A stretch of 64,000 nucleotides of DNA from Pseudomonas sp. SCB32 (GTDB taxonomy: Bacteria; Pseudomonadota; Gammaproteobacteria; Pseudomonadales; Pseudomonadaceae), in contig NZ_CP045118.1 in the NCBI RefSeq assembly GCF_009189165.1, positions 1,240,001 through 1,304,000 on the forward strand. The letters run 5' to 3'. Below are positions 28,804-38,366 of the stretch, piece after piece. The notes below the pieces were generated by a model, which was not told the DNA's origin, did not search any database, and was given only the letters and a program-made list of their open reading frames with translations. Position 1 is the first letter of the stretch. The number at the start of each line of letters is the position of its first letter. The position numbers and the translations under genes were made by a program.

Positions 28804-30693
28804 TCAGATGCGGAAGCTGTCCACCAACTGGCGCAGGCGCCCGGCCTGGTTCTCCAGGTCGGCGCAGGCGCGCAGGGTCGCCTGCAGGTTCTCCACGCCT
28901 TCCTGGTTCAGGGTGTTGATCTCGGTGATGTCCATGTTCAGCGAGTCGACCACGGCGGTCTGCTCCTCGGTGGCGGTGGCCACCGACTGGTTCATCGAGT
29001 CGATCTCGCCGATGCGGTGGGTGACGCTGGCCAGGCGCTCGCCGGCGCGGTTGGCGATCTCCACGCTTTCCAGGCTGTAGCGCTGGCTTTCGGTCATGGT
29101 GTCCACGGCTTCGCGGGCGCCGACCTGCAGCTCCTCGATCATCTTCTGGATCTGCTGCGCCGATTCCTGGGCGCGGTGCGCCAGGTTGCGCACCTCGTCG
29201 GCGACCACGGCGAAGCCACGGCCGGCTTCCCCGGCGCGGGCTGCTTCGATGGCGGCGTTCAGGGCCAGCAGGTTGGTCTGCTCGGAGATGCCCTTGATCA
29301 CTTCGAGGATCTGCCCGATGTTCACCGTGCGGCTGTTCAGTGCCTCGATGTTGGCGCAGGCCGAGCTGATCTTGTCGGACAGCTGGTTCATCGCGCTGAT
29401 GGTCTGCTCGACCACCTGGCGGCCATCGCCGGCCTGGTGCGAGGCGTCGGTGGCGTGGTGCGAGGCATCGGCGGCGTTGCGGGCGATTTCCTGGGCGGCG
29501 GCGCCCAGCTCGTTGATCGCGGCAGCCACGCTGTTGGTGCGGTTGGCCTGCTCGTCGGAGTTGCTCATGGACGAGTTGGAGGCGTTGACCACCAGCTGCG
29601 AAACGTCGTGCAGGCTGCGCGCGGTGGAGGCCACTTCGCGGATGGATTCGTGGATGCGCTCGACGAAGCGGTTGAAGGCGTTGGCCAGCACGCCGAACTC
29701 GTCGTTGCTGGCGACCTTCAGGCGCTGGGTGAGGTCGCCGTCGCCCTGGGCGATGTCCTGCATGGCGCGGCCCATGTCGGTCAGCGGGGCCATCAGCACG
29801 CGGATCAGCATGCCCAGCAGGAGCAGGATGGCGACGATGGCGATGGCTGCGGCAATGATGGCCGAGGCGCGGAACTTGCTCAGCATTGCGTAGGCCGCGT
29901 CCTTGTCGATGGACAGGCCGATGTACCAGTTCACCGAGGGCAGCCCCTGCACCTGGGTGAAGCTGAGGATGCGCGTATGGCCGTCCAGTTCGGCCTCGCT
30001 GAAGCCGGCGCCGATGCGCGGGGTGTTCTGCGGGTAGACCTCGGCCAGGGTCTTCATCACCAGGTTCTTGTCCGGGTGCACGAGGATCTTGCCGTCACCG
30101 CTGACCAGGAAGGCGTAGCCCATGCCGCTGAAGTCCAGCGAGTTGATGATCTGCACCAGGGTCTTCAGGCCGATGTCGCCACCGACTACGCCGATGGTCT
30201 TGCCGCCGGAGCGGGCCGGGGTGGCAACGGTGATGACCAGCTGCTGGGTCGACGCGTCGATGTACGGTTCGGTCAGCGTGGTGCCGCCGGCGGCCAGGGC
30301 GTCCTTGTACCAGGGGCGGGTGCGCGGGTCGTAGTCGGCGGGCAGGGAGTCCTTCGGACGCATGGTGAAGGTACCGTCCTGCTGGCCCAGGTAGGTGAAC
30401 ATGAAGGTATTGTGCAGGGTGTCCTGCTCCAGCTGCGCGGCGAGCTGCTCAGGGGCGCTGTCGCGGGCGAGGGTCTGCGCGGTGCTTTCGATCAGCAGCA
30501 GCCGGCCGCCCAGCCAGCTCTGGATATTGTTGGCGGTCACCGTGCCCATTTCTCGCAGGTAGCTTTCGAGATCATCGCGGATCGCGTTGCGCTGCAAGTA
30601 GTCGTTGTAGAGGGTGAAGAGGGCAAAGGCGGAGAAAACCACAAGCGAGGCGGCCAGGAGGATCTTATGGCTGAATTTCAGGCTCTTGATCAT
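28804..30693 (-). CDS. Methyl-accepting chemotaxis protein, PctA/PctB-type (receptor 1)
   Basis: 629 residues. TM1 at about 11-31, a periplasmic double-Cache domain (35-270), TM2 near 275-300, HAMP, and a cytoplasmic hairpin with the invariant tip ISEQTNLLALNAAIEAARAG. The ligand domain keeps the amino-acid-binding pattern of dCache_1 receptors (YDPRTRPWY and later GVVGGD), so it likely senses amino acids or related amines. Start MIKSLKFSHKILLAA at 30693 is the family start; the frame continues far upstream without a ribosome site. From about 29846 to its stop the DNA is nearly identical to the neighbouring receptor. Confidence 0.93.
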   Translation of the reverse strand: MIKSLKFSHKILLAASLVVFSAFALFTLYNDYLQRNAIRDDLESYLREMGTVTANNIQSWLGGRLLLIESTAQTLARDSAPEQLAAQLEQDTLHNTFMFTYLGQQDGTFTMRPKDSLPADYDPRTRPWYKDALAAGGTTLTEPYIDASTQQLVITVATPARSGGKTIGVVGGDIGLKTLVQIINSLDFSGMGYAFLVSGDGKILVHPDKNLVMKTLAEVYPQNTPRIGAGFSEAELDGHTRILSFTQVQGLPSVNWYIGLSIDKDAAYAMLSKFRASAIIAAAIAIVAILLLLGMLIRVLMAPLTDMGRAMQDIAQGDGDLTQRLKVASNDEFGVLANAFNRFVERIHESIREVASTARSLHDVSQLVVNASNSSMSNSDEQANRTNSVAAAINELGAAAQEIARNAADASHHATDASHQAGDGRQVVEQTISAMNQLSDKISSACANIEALNSRTVNIGQILEVIKGISEQTNLLALNAAIEAARAGEAGRGFAVVADEVRNLAHRAQESAQQIQKMIEELQVGAREAVDTMTESQRYSLESVEIANRAGERLASVTHRIGEIDSMNQSVATATEEQTAVVDSLNMDITEINTLNQEGVENLQATLRACADLENQAGRLRQLVDSFRI

Positions 30694-30969
30694 GCTGCGT
30701 CGAGTCCGGAAGTAGTGGGATGCCAGAACGGCGTGGGTCTGGGCGACAGATCCGATGTCGCCGCAGCGCGCCCGTCCGTGTGGTGACGGAGCGGACAGAG
30801 CCTGCGCGGCGGGTGACCGGGCGGGCGGGGCCGGCACTCCCATGTGCCGGTGGTGATATCGGGCCCGACTGGATTCATTGTTCTCGTGGACCTTCACTCT
30901 TGCTGTCGGCTCGCCGAGTGGAAGCTTGAGGCAGGCGGACGAACGGTCGGGGACGGCCTCGATATCCCC

Positions 30970-31016
30970 TGTAGGAGCGGGCCATGCCCGCGATTCGCGC
31001 GCATGGCGCGCTCCTA
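30970..31016. repeat. REP-like palindrome between the chemoreceptors
   Basis: GTAGGAGCGGGCCATGCCCG followed by CGATTCGCGCGCATGGCGCG and CTCCTA. It folds on itself and matches the right half of the element at 6427-6506. Confidence 0.75.
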
Positions 31017-31044
31017 TGGGTTTGCACTGGCGGGTAGGAAATAG

Positions 31045-31070
31045 AAAAAGGCGCCCAGAGGCGCCTTTTT
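31045..31070. terminator. Terminator downstream of chemoreceptor 2
   Basis: Identical copy of the 28764-28789 hairpin (AAAAAGGCGCC / GGCGCCTTTTT), 2281 bp away, reading on the minus strand for receptor 2. Confidence 0.88.
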
Positions 31071-31084
31071 CGTTTCCGCTGGGA

Positions 31085-32980
31085 TCAGATGCGGAAGCTG
31101 TCCACCAACTGGCGCAGGCGCCCGGCCTGGTTCTCCAGGTCGGCGCAGGCACGCAGGGTCGCCTGCAGGTTCTCCACGCCTTCCTGGTTCAGGGTATTGA
31201 TCTCGGTGATGTCCATGTTCAGCGAGTCGACCACGGCGGTCTGCTCCTCGGTGGCGGTGGCCACCGACTGGTTCATCGAGTCGATCTCGCCGATGCGGTG
31301 GGTGACGCTGGCCAGGCGCTCGCCGGCGCGGTTGGCGATCTCCACGCTTTCCAGGCTGTAGCGCTGGCTTTCGGTCATGGTGTCCACGGCTTCGCGGGCG
31401 CCGACTTGCAGTTCCTCGATCATCTTCTGGATCTGCTGCGCCGATTCCTGGGCGCGGTGCGCCAGGTTGCGCACCTCGTCGGCGACCACGGCGAAGCCAC
31501 GGCCGGCTTCCCCGGCGCGGGCTGCTTCGATGGCGGCGTTCAGGGCCAGCAGGTTGGTCTGCTCGGAGATGCCCTTGATCACTTCGAGGATCTGCCCGAT
31601 GTTCACCGTGCGGCTGTTCAGTGCCTCGATGTTGGCGCAGGCCGAGCTGATCTTGTCGGACAGCTGGTTCATCGCGCTGATGGTCTGCTCGACCACCTGG
31701 CGGCCATCGCCGGCCTGATGCGAGGCGTCGGTGGCGTGGTGCGAGGCATCGGCGGCGTTGCGGGCGATTTCCTGGGCGGCGGCGCCCAGCTCGTTGATCG
31801 CGGCAGCCACGCTGTTGGTGCGGTTGGCCTGCTCGTCGGAGTTGCTCATGGACGAGTTGGAGGCGTTGACCACCAGCTGCGAAACGTCGTGCAGGCTGCG
31901 CGCGGTGGAGGCCACTTCGCGGATGGATTCGTGGATGCGCTCGACGAAGCGGTTGAAGGCGTTGGCCAGCACGCCGAACTCGTCGTTGCTGGCGACCTTC
32001 AGGCGCTGGGTGAGGTCGCCGTCGCCCTGGGCGATGTCCTGCATGGCGCGGCCCATGTCGGTCAGCGGGGCCATCAGCACGCGGATCAGCATGCCCAGCA
32101 GGAGCAGGATGGCGACGATGGCGATGGCGGTGGCAATGATGGCCGAGGTGCGGAAGTCGCTGAGCATGGAGTAGGCCGCGCCCTTGTCCAGCACCAGGGC
32201 GACGTACCAGGTGACGCCCGGCAGGCCCTTCACCGGGGACATGGACACCAGCTGGTCCTCGCCGTTGAGGCTGACTTCCTGCACGCCGGCCTGCACTTTC
32301 GGGGCACCGTGCGGGTAGATGTCGGAGAGGTTCTTGAAGATCTGCTGGCTGTCCGGGTGCAGCAGGATCTTGCCGCTGTCGCTGACCAGGAAGGCGTAGC
32401 CGTTACCGTCGAACTTCAGCGAGTTGATGATGGCGGTGATGGTTTCCAGCTTCATGTCGCCGGCGGCGACACCGATCAGTTGGCCATTGCGCATCACCGG
32501 CATGGACATGGCGAGGATCTGCTCGTTGGTGCCGGCGTCCAGGAAGGGCTCGGTGACGATCAGGCGGCCAGCGGCCACGGCGTCCTTGTACCAGCCGCGC
32601 TGGCGCGGGTCGTAGCCATCGGGCATCGGCGCATAGGGGCGCATGGTGAACACGCCGCTGGCCGCTTCGCCGAGGTAGACCGATTCGAAGTTCTTCTGGA
32701 ACACCTGCTGCTCCAGCACGTGCTGGATGCGCTCGGGCGTCGGCTCCTGCTCAGCCAGTTGCGCGGCTTCGCTTTCCACCAGGTGGATGCGGCCTTCCAG
32801 CCAGCTCTGGATGTTGCTGGCGGTCAGGCTGCCGACCTCGGTCAGTTTGGAGTCGGTGGCGGTGTGAATCGCCTCGCGTTGGCGGAAGTCGTTGAAGAGG
32901 ATGAAGCAGGCGAAGGCGAAGATGACCACGAGGGAGGCCGCCAGAAGGATCTTCTTGGCGAAGGACAGCGAGCGAAGCAT
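31085..32980 (-). CDS. Methyl-accepting chemotaxis protein, PctA/B/C-type (receptor 2)
   Basis: 631 residues with the same layout as receptor 1, but a clearly different periplasmic double-Cache domain (YDPRQRGWY and GVAAGD retain the amino-acid-binding pattern). The sequence from late TM2 to the C-terminus is identical to receptor 1 at protein level. Start MLRSLSFAKKILLAA at 32980 was chosen; a longer frame to 33079 lacks family similarity. Position next to flp suggests pctC or pctA by synteny, but the ligand cannot be told from sequence here. Confidence 0.93.
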   Translation of the reverse strand: MLRSLSFAKKILLAASLVVIFAFACFILFNDFRQREAIHTATDSKLTEVGSLTASNIQSWLEGRIHLVESEAAQLAEQEPTPERIQHVLEQQVFQKNFESVYLGEAASGVFTMRPYAPMPDGYDPRQRGWYKDAVAAGRLIVTEPFLDAGTNEQILAMSMPVMRNGQLIGVAAGDMKLETITAIINSLKFDGNGYAFLVSDSGKILLHPDSQQIFKNLSDIYPHGAPKVQAGVQEVSLNGEDQLVSMSPVKGLPGVTWYVALVLDKGAAYSMLSDFRTSAIIATAIAIVAILLLLGMLIRVLMAPLTDMGRAMQDIAQGDGDLTQRLKVASNDEFGVLANAFNRFVERIHESIREVASTARSLHDVSQLVVNASNSSMSNSDEQANRTNSVAAAINELGAAAQEIARNAADASHHATDASHQAGDGRQVVEQTISAMNQLSDKISSACANIEALNSRTVNIGQILEVIKGISEQTNLLALNAAIEAARAGEAGRGFAVVADEVRNLAHRAQESAQQIQKMIEELQVGAREAVDTMTESQRYSLESVEIANRAGERLASVTHRIGEIDSMNQSVATATEEQTAVVDSLNMDITEINTLNQEGVENLQATLRACADLENQAGRLRQLVDSFRI

Positions 32981-33067
32981 TGGAAAAGCATCCTGCAGGT
33001 GGAACAAGGGGTAGGCAGGATGTATCGGCTGGATGGCGGAAGACTTTAACCTGAATAGGGATATATA

Positions 33068-33093
33068 CCCGGCCGCCATTCATGGCGGCCGGG
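33068..33093. terminator. 12-bp perfect hairpin downstream of flp
   Basis: CCCGGCCGCCAT pairs with ATGGCGGCCGGG across a two-base centre, about 40 bp beyond the flp stop on the minus strand. There is no clear T tract on that strand; it may stabilise the abundant pilin transcript or terminate weakly. Confidence 0.55.
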
Positions 33094-33134
33094 GAGGAAG
33101 TTCTCTTGTCGTGCTGCGGAAGCGCGATTTCCGA

Positions 33135-33347
33135 TTACGGTGCGGTTCCGGTTGGTAGCGAGCCGCCGATATTGGTGAACATGGTGCTGATATCAGTTCC
33201 GAGGATGCGTGCCCCGGCAATGATGACCACCCCGATCAACCCGGCGATAACCGCATATTCAATAGCAGTAGCGCCTTCCTTGTCGGCTGCGAATGCCTTG
33301 GCCTTGCAGTAGAGCTTCAGAGTCAGGTCTTTGATGTTCAGGTTCAT
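33135..33347 (-). CDS. flp: Flp type IVb pilin
   Basis: 70-residue prepilin. A 25-residue polar leader ends in Gly25, after which processing yields ATAIEYAVIAG with the conserved Glu30-Tyr31 pair of Flp pilins, then a hydrophobic helix (LIGVVIIAG). ATG 33347 has AGGAG at 33356-33360; an upstream TTG-type extension is rejected. It is cut by FppA and assembled by the Tad machinery encoded divergently. It has its own transcript, separate from rcpC. Confidence 0.95.
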   Translation of the reverse strand: MNLNIKDLTLKLYCKAKAFAADKEGATAIEYAVIAGLIGVVIIAGARILGTDISTMFTNIGGSLPTGTAP

Positions 33348-33709
33348 CGCGGTTGCTCCTGGCGGCACCTCCGGGGCGGCGCCCCGACTTCACCGTCAGG
33401 CTAGGCTCGGTATGGCGGAATGCAATTGATCAAATAGCGCTAATACCAAAGTTATAGTCATGGCGAAGTAGAACTAACTGAGGATTGGAATTTCATCGCC
33501 GGCATTTGACGCTATATCCGCAGCAACTAAATTCTGCTTTGGAACAAGCAGTCTCTCGTTATGAGGAAGGGGTCTTATCGAACTTTCCTGTCGGGTCGAA
33601 AAAACTATAAGGGTCTGAAGGACGTATACCGGCGGCGCCGGTGTTGTGACTTCCGATCAGGCTGTGGACCGCCAGGTTCACCTTTCCCGATAACGCCAAG
33701 GAAGTGGAC
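33348..33709. promoter_or_regulatory. Divergent regulatory region between flp and rcpC
   Basis: About 360 bases, distinctly AT-richer than the surrounding genes, with no supported gene. It must contain the flp and rcpC promoters. In P. aeruginosa both are PprB-controlled. A GCAATTGATCAAA segment at 33422-33434, about 75 bp from flp, shares the heptamer ATTGATC with the dyads upstream of tadF. Exact promoter elements could not be fixed by eye. Confidence 0.55.
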
Positions 33710-34624
33710 ATGAATAGCAAGGTGCTGATGGTTTTCGCCGGGCTGTTGCTGTTGTGTGCTGGGGTTGTGGGATATCTGGGGTTATCCGTGGGAAAGCCGG
33801 CTGCGCCGGTCACCGGTGTGGTGCAGGAAGGGGCGCCGGTAGTGATGGCGGAAGCGGACAAGTTGCAGCGTACGCCTGTCGTGGTAGCGCGGCGTGACCT
33901 GTCCGCGCTGACGGTGATCGGCAAGGACGATCTGGCCATCGAACTGCTGCATACCGCACCGGCGGGCAGTTATCCCAAGCCGGACGCACTGATCGGGCAG
34001 CGTGTCTGGGTCGCTGTGCCGGCCGGAAGCATTCTTTCCGCAGCGCTGATGGAGCCCGGCGGCCCGCTGGCGCGGACCATCCGCCCGGACGAGCGGGCCA
34101 TGGCCATCGCCGTGGACGAGGTGATCGGCGGCGGCGGGTTCGTGCTCCCCGGCGATTACGTCGACGTCATGCTTTTCGTCCAGGACCAGCAGAGCACCGA
34201 CCGCGTCGTCAGCGCCCAGGTGGTGCTGCCCGGGGTGCGTGTCCTGACCTACGGCGAGCAGATCGCCGTCGCCAACGATGGCCAGGTTCGCAACGCTGGT
34301 GATCCCAAGGACAAGACCCCGCGCCCGCCACGCACCGCCGTGCTTGCCGTGCCGGCCGAGGCAGCGTCGCGGCTGATGCTGGCCAGTCAGGCCGGGTCGC
34401 TGCGCCTGGCGGTGCGCAGCAAGGACGAGAATCTCTATGAGAAAGAGCAGCAGGGGCGCTACCTCGAAGCGTCGCTGAATGCTGCCGGCAGCCCGCCGAT
34501 CACCCTTGATCAACTCCTCGGCAAGGCCCACGCGGCGCCAGCCTCGCGCCAGGTGTCGGCGCCGCAGGTGAGTCCGGGCGTCGTGGTCTATCGCGGTACC
34601 ACCGTCACCCGTGAAGCACATTGA
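33710..34624 (+). CDS. rcpC: Flp pilus assembly protein RcpC/CpaB
   Basis: 304 residues. N-terminal membrane anchor (about 4-26), then a SAF domain at 57-125 (VVVARRDLSALTVIGKDDL) and a C-terminal region with the CpaB pattern DERAMAIAVDEVIGGGGFVLPGDYVDVML. It is thought to connect with the RcpA secretin in the periplasm. ATG 33710 has AAGGA at 33698-33702; a GTG six bases upstream is possible. First gene of the rcp-tad operon. Confidence 0.93.
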   Translation: MNSKVLMVFAGLLLLCAGVVGYLGLSVGKPAAPVTGVVQEGAPVVMAEADKLQRTPVVVARRDLSALTVIGKDDLAIELLHTAPAGSYPKPDALIGQRVWVAVPAGSILSAALMEPGGPLARTIRPDERAMAIAVDEVIGGGGFVLPGDYVDVMLFVQDQQSTDRVVSAQVVLPGVRVLTYGEQIAVANDGQVRNAGDPKDKTPRPPRTAVLAVPAEAASRLMLASQAGSLRLAVRSKDENLYEKEQQGRYLEASLNAAGSPPITLDQLLGKAHAAPASRQVSAPQVSPGVVVYRGTTVTREAH

Positions 34625-34639
34625 GCAAGGAGTGCATTG

Positions 34640-35869
34640 ATGTCCAAGCGCTTCATCCTGTCGTTGGCCGCGCTGCTGGCCTGTGCCGTCCATTCCGCCG
34701 CGCAGGCGATACCGAGCGCCTGCGCCGGCTTCGCCGGTCGGCAACTGAACCTCGATATCCAGCAGGGCGCCCAGGTCGACCAGCAGCTGCCGGTGCCGAT
34801 CAAGCGACTGGCCATCGGCGACCCGAACATCGCCGACGTGCAGGTGGTCGACAAGCATGACTTTCTCGTCACCGGCAAAGCCGAGGGACTGACCAGCCTG
34901 CTGATCTGGACTCCTTGCAGCGACCAGCCGATGAGCAGTGTGGTGCGGGTCGGCTCGCGGGCGGTCGCCGACGCTGGCGGGGTGCCGGGCAGCCTGGCCG
35001 GGATGTCCAATCAGGTGCAGACCGACATCCGCTTCGTCGAAGTCAGCCGCAGCAAGCTCAAGCAGGCCAGCACTTCGCTGGTCCGCAAGGGCTCCAATAC
35101 CTTCGTGCTGGGCTCTCCGGGCAGCCTGGGCGGTCTTGAGCTAGACAGCTCCGGCAACCTGGGCGGCAAGTTCGGTGCGGCCAACAGCGGCTTCAACGTC
35201 ATCTGGGGGGGCGGCAGCAGCAAATGGCTGGGCTTCATCAATGCCCTGGAAGGCAGCGGCTTCGCCTACACCCTGGCGCGCCCGAGCCTGGTGGCGACCA
35301 GCGGGCAGAGCGCCTCGTTCCTTGCCGGCGGGGAGTTTCCGATCCCGGTGCCCAACGGCAATAACGACACCATCACCATCCAGTACAAGGAGTTCGGCGT
35401 GCGCCTGACCCTCACGCCCACGGTGATGAGCGACAAGCGCATCGCCCTGAAGGTGGCGCCGGAGGTCAGCGAGCTGGACTTCAGCAGCGGCATCCGCACC
35501 AACGACATCGCGGTGCCGGCCCTGACCGTGCGGCGCACCGACACCAGCGTGATGCTGGCCGATGGCGAGAGCTTCGTGATCAGCGGGCTGATCAGCAGCA
35601 GCACCATCAGCAACATCGACAAGTTCCCCTTCCTCGGCAGCCTCCCGGTGATCGGGGCGTTGTTCCGTGCCTCCAGCCTGGACAAGGACGACCGCGAACT
35701 GTTGATGATCGTCACCCCGCACCTGGTCCAGCCGCTGGCGGCCAATGCCGCATTGCCGACGCTGCCGGGCGAGGGGCTGCGCAAGTACGACCCCGGCTTT
35801 GGCGAGTTCTATTTCCTCGAGGACGGCCGTTTCGATCAGCGCAAGGCCAGCAGCGGGATGTCGCGCTGA
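34640..35869 (+). CDS. rcpA: Flp pilus outer-membrane secretin RcpA/CpaC
   Basis: 409 residues. Signal peptide cleaved after about Ala23, N-terminal pilus-type domain with LPVPIKRLAIGDPNIADVQVV (36-100), then the secretin core (FLAGGEFPIPVPNG through TSVMLADGESFVISGLI) and the GALFRASSLDKDDRELLMIVTPHLV end. Forms the outer-membrane channel for Flp pili. AAGGAG at 34627-34632 precedes ATG 34640. No rcpB pilotin gene follows, as in other Pseudomonas tad loci. Confidence 0.95.
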   Translation: MSKRFILSLAALLACAVHSAAQAIPSACAGFAGRQLNLDIQQGAQVDQQLPVPIKRLAIGDPNIADVQVVDKHDFLVTGKAEGLTSLLIWTPCSDQPMSSVVRVGSRAVADAGGVPGSLAGMSNQVQTDIRFVEVSRSKLKQASTSLVRKGSNTFVLGSPGSLGGLELDSSGNLGGKFGAANSGFNVIWGGGSSKWLGFINALEGSGFAYTLARPSLVATSGQSASFLAGGEFPIPVPNGNNDTITIQYKEFGVRLTLTPTVMSDKRIALKVAPEVSELDFSSGIRTNDIAVPALTVRRTDTSVMLADGESFVISGLISSSTISNIDKFPFLGSLPVIGALFRASSLDKDDRELLMIVTPHLVQPLAANAALPTLPGEGLRKYDPGFGEFYFLEDGRFDQRKASSGMSR

Positions 35870-35934
35870 TGGATACCTATGATGCGGCATCCCGTCAGAA
35901 ATCGGGCCGCAAGGAACGGGAAGGGAGCGGCAGC

Positions 35935-37119
35935 ATGAGTCAGACATTCGTCGCACTGGTTCAGCACCCCGGCGAGCAGGAGTGGCTGCAGAACAGCCTG
36001 GCCAACTGCGGGCAGGTAGTGGTGGCCAACAGCGGAACCCTGGAGGAGGTGCTGGCGCTGCTCGATGTCACTGGCGCCAGCGTCCTGTTCACCAGCCTGA
36101 ACAAGGCCAACCTGGTGGCGCAGAGTTCGCTGATCGAGGGGCTGGTGTCGGCCCGCCCGCTGCTCTCGGTGGTGGCCGTGGGCGATGGCCTGGACAACCA
36201 GCTGGTACTGGCGGCGATGCGCGCCGGCGCTCGCGATTTCGTCACCTACGGCGCCCGCGCCAGCGAACTGAACGGTCTGATCCGCCGCCTTGGCGGGCGC
36301 TTGCCCAGCGTGCCGGTGAGCGCCGCGCAGCAGGGCGAGCTGGTGAGCCTGGTGAGCGCCCGGCCGGATGCCGACGGAGCGTTCGTGGCGCTGCACCTGG
36401 CCCTGGCGCTGCAACGCCAGGCCGATCACCGGGTGCTGCTGGTGGACATCGGCCAACCCAGCGCCGAGGCGCTGGCGATTCTCGGCATGGACTCAGCCTT
36501 CAGCTTCGCCGATGCCATGCGCAACCTGCGGCGCCTCGACCAGACGCTGATCGACAGCGCCTTCACCCGCCACGACTCCGGGCTGCGCATCCTCAGCCTG
36601 TCGGACGAGCCCGGCATCCTGGAGCGGGTCACCACCGCCGAGCTCTATCTGCTGCTGGGCAACCTGCGCGGTGCCTTCACCCATGTGCTGGTCAACCTCA
36701 CCGGTGTCGCCGAGGGCGAACTCAGCAGCCAGCTGCTGGCCCAGGCCAATCGCGTACTGTGGCTGGTGGACCAGAGCGTGCCGTCCTGCAAGAAGGGGCT
36801 GGAGCGCTTGCGCCGACTGCGCGAACGAAGCCCGTCGTTGCCACGTATCGAACTGCTGATCGAGCGCTACTGGCCGTCGGTGCCGCCGGATTCGTCGGCC
36901 CTGGGCAAGATGTTCGGCCTGGAACTGTTCGGCGTGCTGCCGGCCTCGCCGGAGGCGCGCCTGCGGGCGAAGAACATCGGCCAGAGTCTGTTCGACCTGT
37001 CGCCGCGCGACCCGCTGACGGTCAAGCTGCGCGACCTGGCGGACAACCTGGGAGCGAACGTCGGTGAACGGCCACGGCGCTTCGCCTGGTTCGGTTGGCC
37101 GAAGGCGGCACGCTCATGA
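35935..37119 (+). CDS. tadZ: Flp pilus localisation protein TadZ/CpaE
   Basis: 394 residues: an N-terminal receiver-like domain (to about 125) and a C-terminal ParA/MinD-like domain. The deviant Walker A position reads ARPDADGAFVAL rather than KGGVGKT, so ATP hydrolysis looks lost, while LLVDIGQPSAEAL keeps the Walker A-prime/B pattern. Start ATG 35935 follows AAGGGAG at 35921-35927; an ATG at 35869 overlapping the rcpA stop is the alternative and would add 22 residues. It targets the Tad complex to its site in the cell. Confidence 0.9.
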   Translation: MSQTFVALVQHPGEQEWLQNSLANCGQVVVANSGTLEEVLALLDVTGASVLFTSLNKANLVAQSSLIEGLVSARPLLSVVAVGDGLDNQLVLAAMRAGARDFVTYGARASELNGLIRRLGGRLPSVPVSAAQQGELVSLVSARPDADGAFVALHLALALQRQADHRVLLVDIGQPSAEALAILGMDSAFSFADAMRNLRRLDQTLIDSAFTRHDSGLRILSLSDEPGILERVTTAELYLLLGNLRGAFTHVLVNLTGVAEGELSSQLLAQANRVLWLVDQSVPSCKKGLERLRRLRERSPSLPRIELLIERYWPSVPPDSSALGKMFGLELFGVLPASPEARLRAKNIGQSLFDLSPRDPLTVKLRDLADNLGANVGERPRRFAWFGWPKAARS

Positions 37120-38366
37120 GCTACGGCAGCGGCAACGGCTTCTCCGGCCGTCACGACCAGGACCTGCAGGCGCTGAAAATGCGCCTGCACCGCTACATCA
37201 TCGACGAGATCGACGAAGACGGCATGAACCTGCTGGAGGGCGCCCGCCCTGCAGTGGCCCAGTACGTCTCGGAGAAGGTCAGCGAATACGCCGCGCGCCG
37301 CCAACTGGCGATCTCCCGTTACGAACTCGACCGTCTCGCCGAAGAAGTGGTGGATGAGCTGACCGGCTTCGGCCCACTGGAAATCCTGCTGCGCGACCCG
37401 GGAATCTCGGAAATCCTGGTCAACGGTCCCGACAGGGTGTTCGTCGAGCACGAAGGCCGGTTGTATCAGAGCGACCTGCGCTTCATCGACGATCACCACG
37501 TGCAGCGGGTGATCCAGCGCATCCTCGCGCCGCTGGGCCGGCGTCTGGACGAGTCCAGTCCGATGGTCGATGCGCGCCTGCCCGACGGCAGCCGGGTCAA
37601 TGCAATCATTCCGCCGGTGGCACTGGACGGGCCCTGCCTGTCGATCCGCAAATTCAGCAAGGAGCTGCTCAAGAGCGCCGACCTGCTGGGTTACCAGAGT
37701 GTCGACGAGCCGATGCTGGCATTCATCCGCCAGGCGGTGGAGAGCCGCTGCAACATCCTCATCAGTGGCGGCACCGGCACTGGCAAGACCACCTTGCTCA
37801 ATGTGATGAGCAGCTTCATCGACGAGCGCGAACGCATCGTCACCATCGAGGACACCGCCGAACTGCAACTGGGCCACAACCATGTGGTGCGCCTGGAAAC
37901 CCGGCCGCCGAATGCCGAGGGCTTCGGCGAGGTCACCGCCCGCGAGCTGATCCGCAACGCCCTGCGGATGCGCCCGGACCGCATCATCCTCGGCGAGATC
38001 CGTGGTGTGGAGGTGCTCGACGTACTGCAGGCGATGAACACCGGTCACGATGGCTCGATGAGCACCGTGCACGCCAACTCCGCTATGGACTCGCTGCTAC
38101 GCCTGGAGATGCTGGTCGGCCTCACCGGCCAGCGGGTACCGGAGCAGACCCTGCGGCAGATGCTCTGCTCGGCGCTGGACATCATCGTGCAGATCACCCG
38201 CCTGGCCAGCGGCCGTCGCTGCATCAGCGAGATCATCGAAGTGCTGGAGGTGCGTGACGGCGTGTATGTCACCAACTCGCTGTTCAGCCTCGATCGCCGT
38301 GGCAGTGGGCAGTTCGTCCGCACCGCCCAGCCGAGCGGGCTGAAATTCCGCCAGGTAGTGCAATGA
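37116..38366 (+). CDS. tadA: Flp pilus assembly ATPase TadA/CpaF
   Basis: 416-residue hexameric secretion ATPase powering Flp pilus assembly. Walker [11 protein letters not shown] at 217-226 (Lys224), Asp box [13 protein letters not shown], Walker [10 protein letters not shown], His box [16 protein letters not shown] overlap with tadZ and tadB indicates translational coupling. Confidence 0.96.
   Translation: MSYGSGNGFSGRHDQDLQALKMRLHRYIIDEIDEDGMNLLEGARPAVAQYVSEKVSEYAARRQLAISRYELDRLAEEVVDELTGFGPLEILLRDPGISEILVNGPDRVFVEHEGRLYQSDLRFIDDHHVQRVIQRILAPLGRRLDESSPMVDARLPDGSRVNAIIPPVALDGPCLSIRKFSKELLKSADLLGYQSVDEPMLAFIRQAVESRCNILISGGTGTGKTTLLNVMSSFIDERERIVTIEDTAELQLGHNHVVRLETRPPNAEGFGEVTARELIRNALRMRPDRIILGEIRGVEVLDVLQAMNTGHDGSMSTVHANSAMDSLLRLEMLVGLTGQRVPEQTLRQMLCSALDIIVQITRLASGRRCISEIIEVLEVRDGVYVTNSLFSLDRRGSGQFVRTAQPSGLKFRQVVQ

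Larger units (their letters stand above)
30694..31084. other. Intergenic region between the two chemoreceptor genes
   Basis: About 390 bases containing, from left, the leader of receptor 1 (no clear promoter seen), the REP-like palindrome at 30970, and the duplicated terminator of receptor 2 at 31045. Several open frames here are shadows without ribosome sites. Confidence 0.6.

Noticed and set aside
30694..31152. N-terminal extension of chemoreceptor 1 into the neighbouring gene
   Set aside because: The family start MIKSLKF with its membrane segment is at 30693, and the extension crosses a REP element and a terminator.
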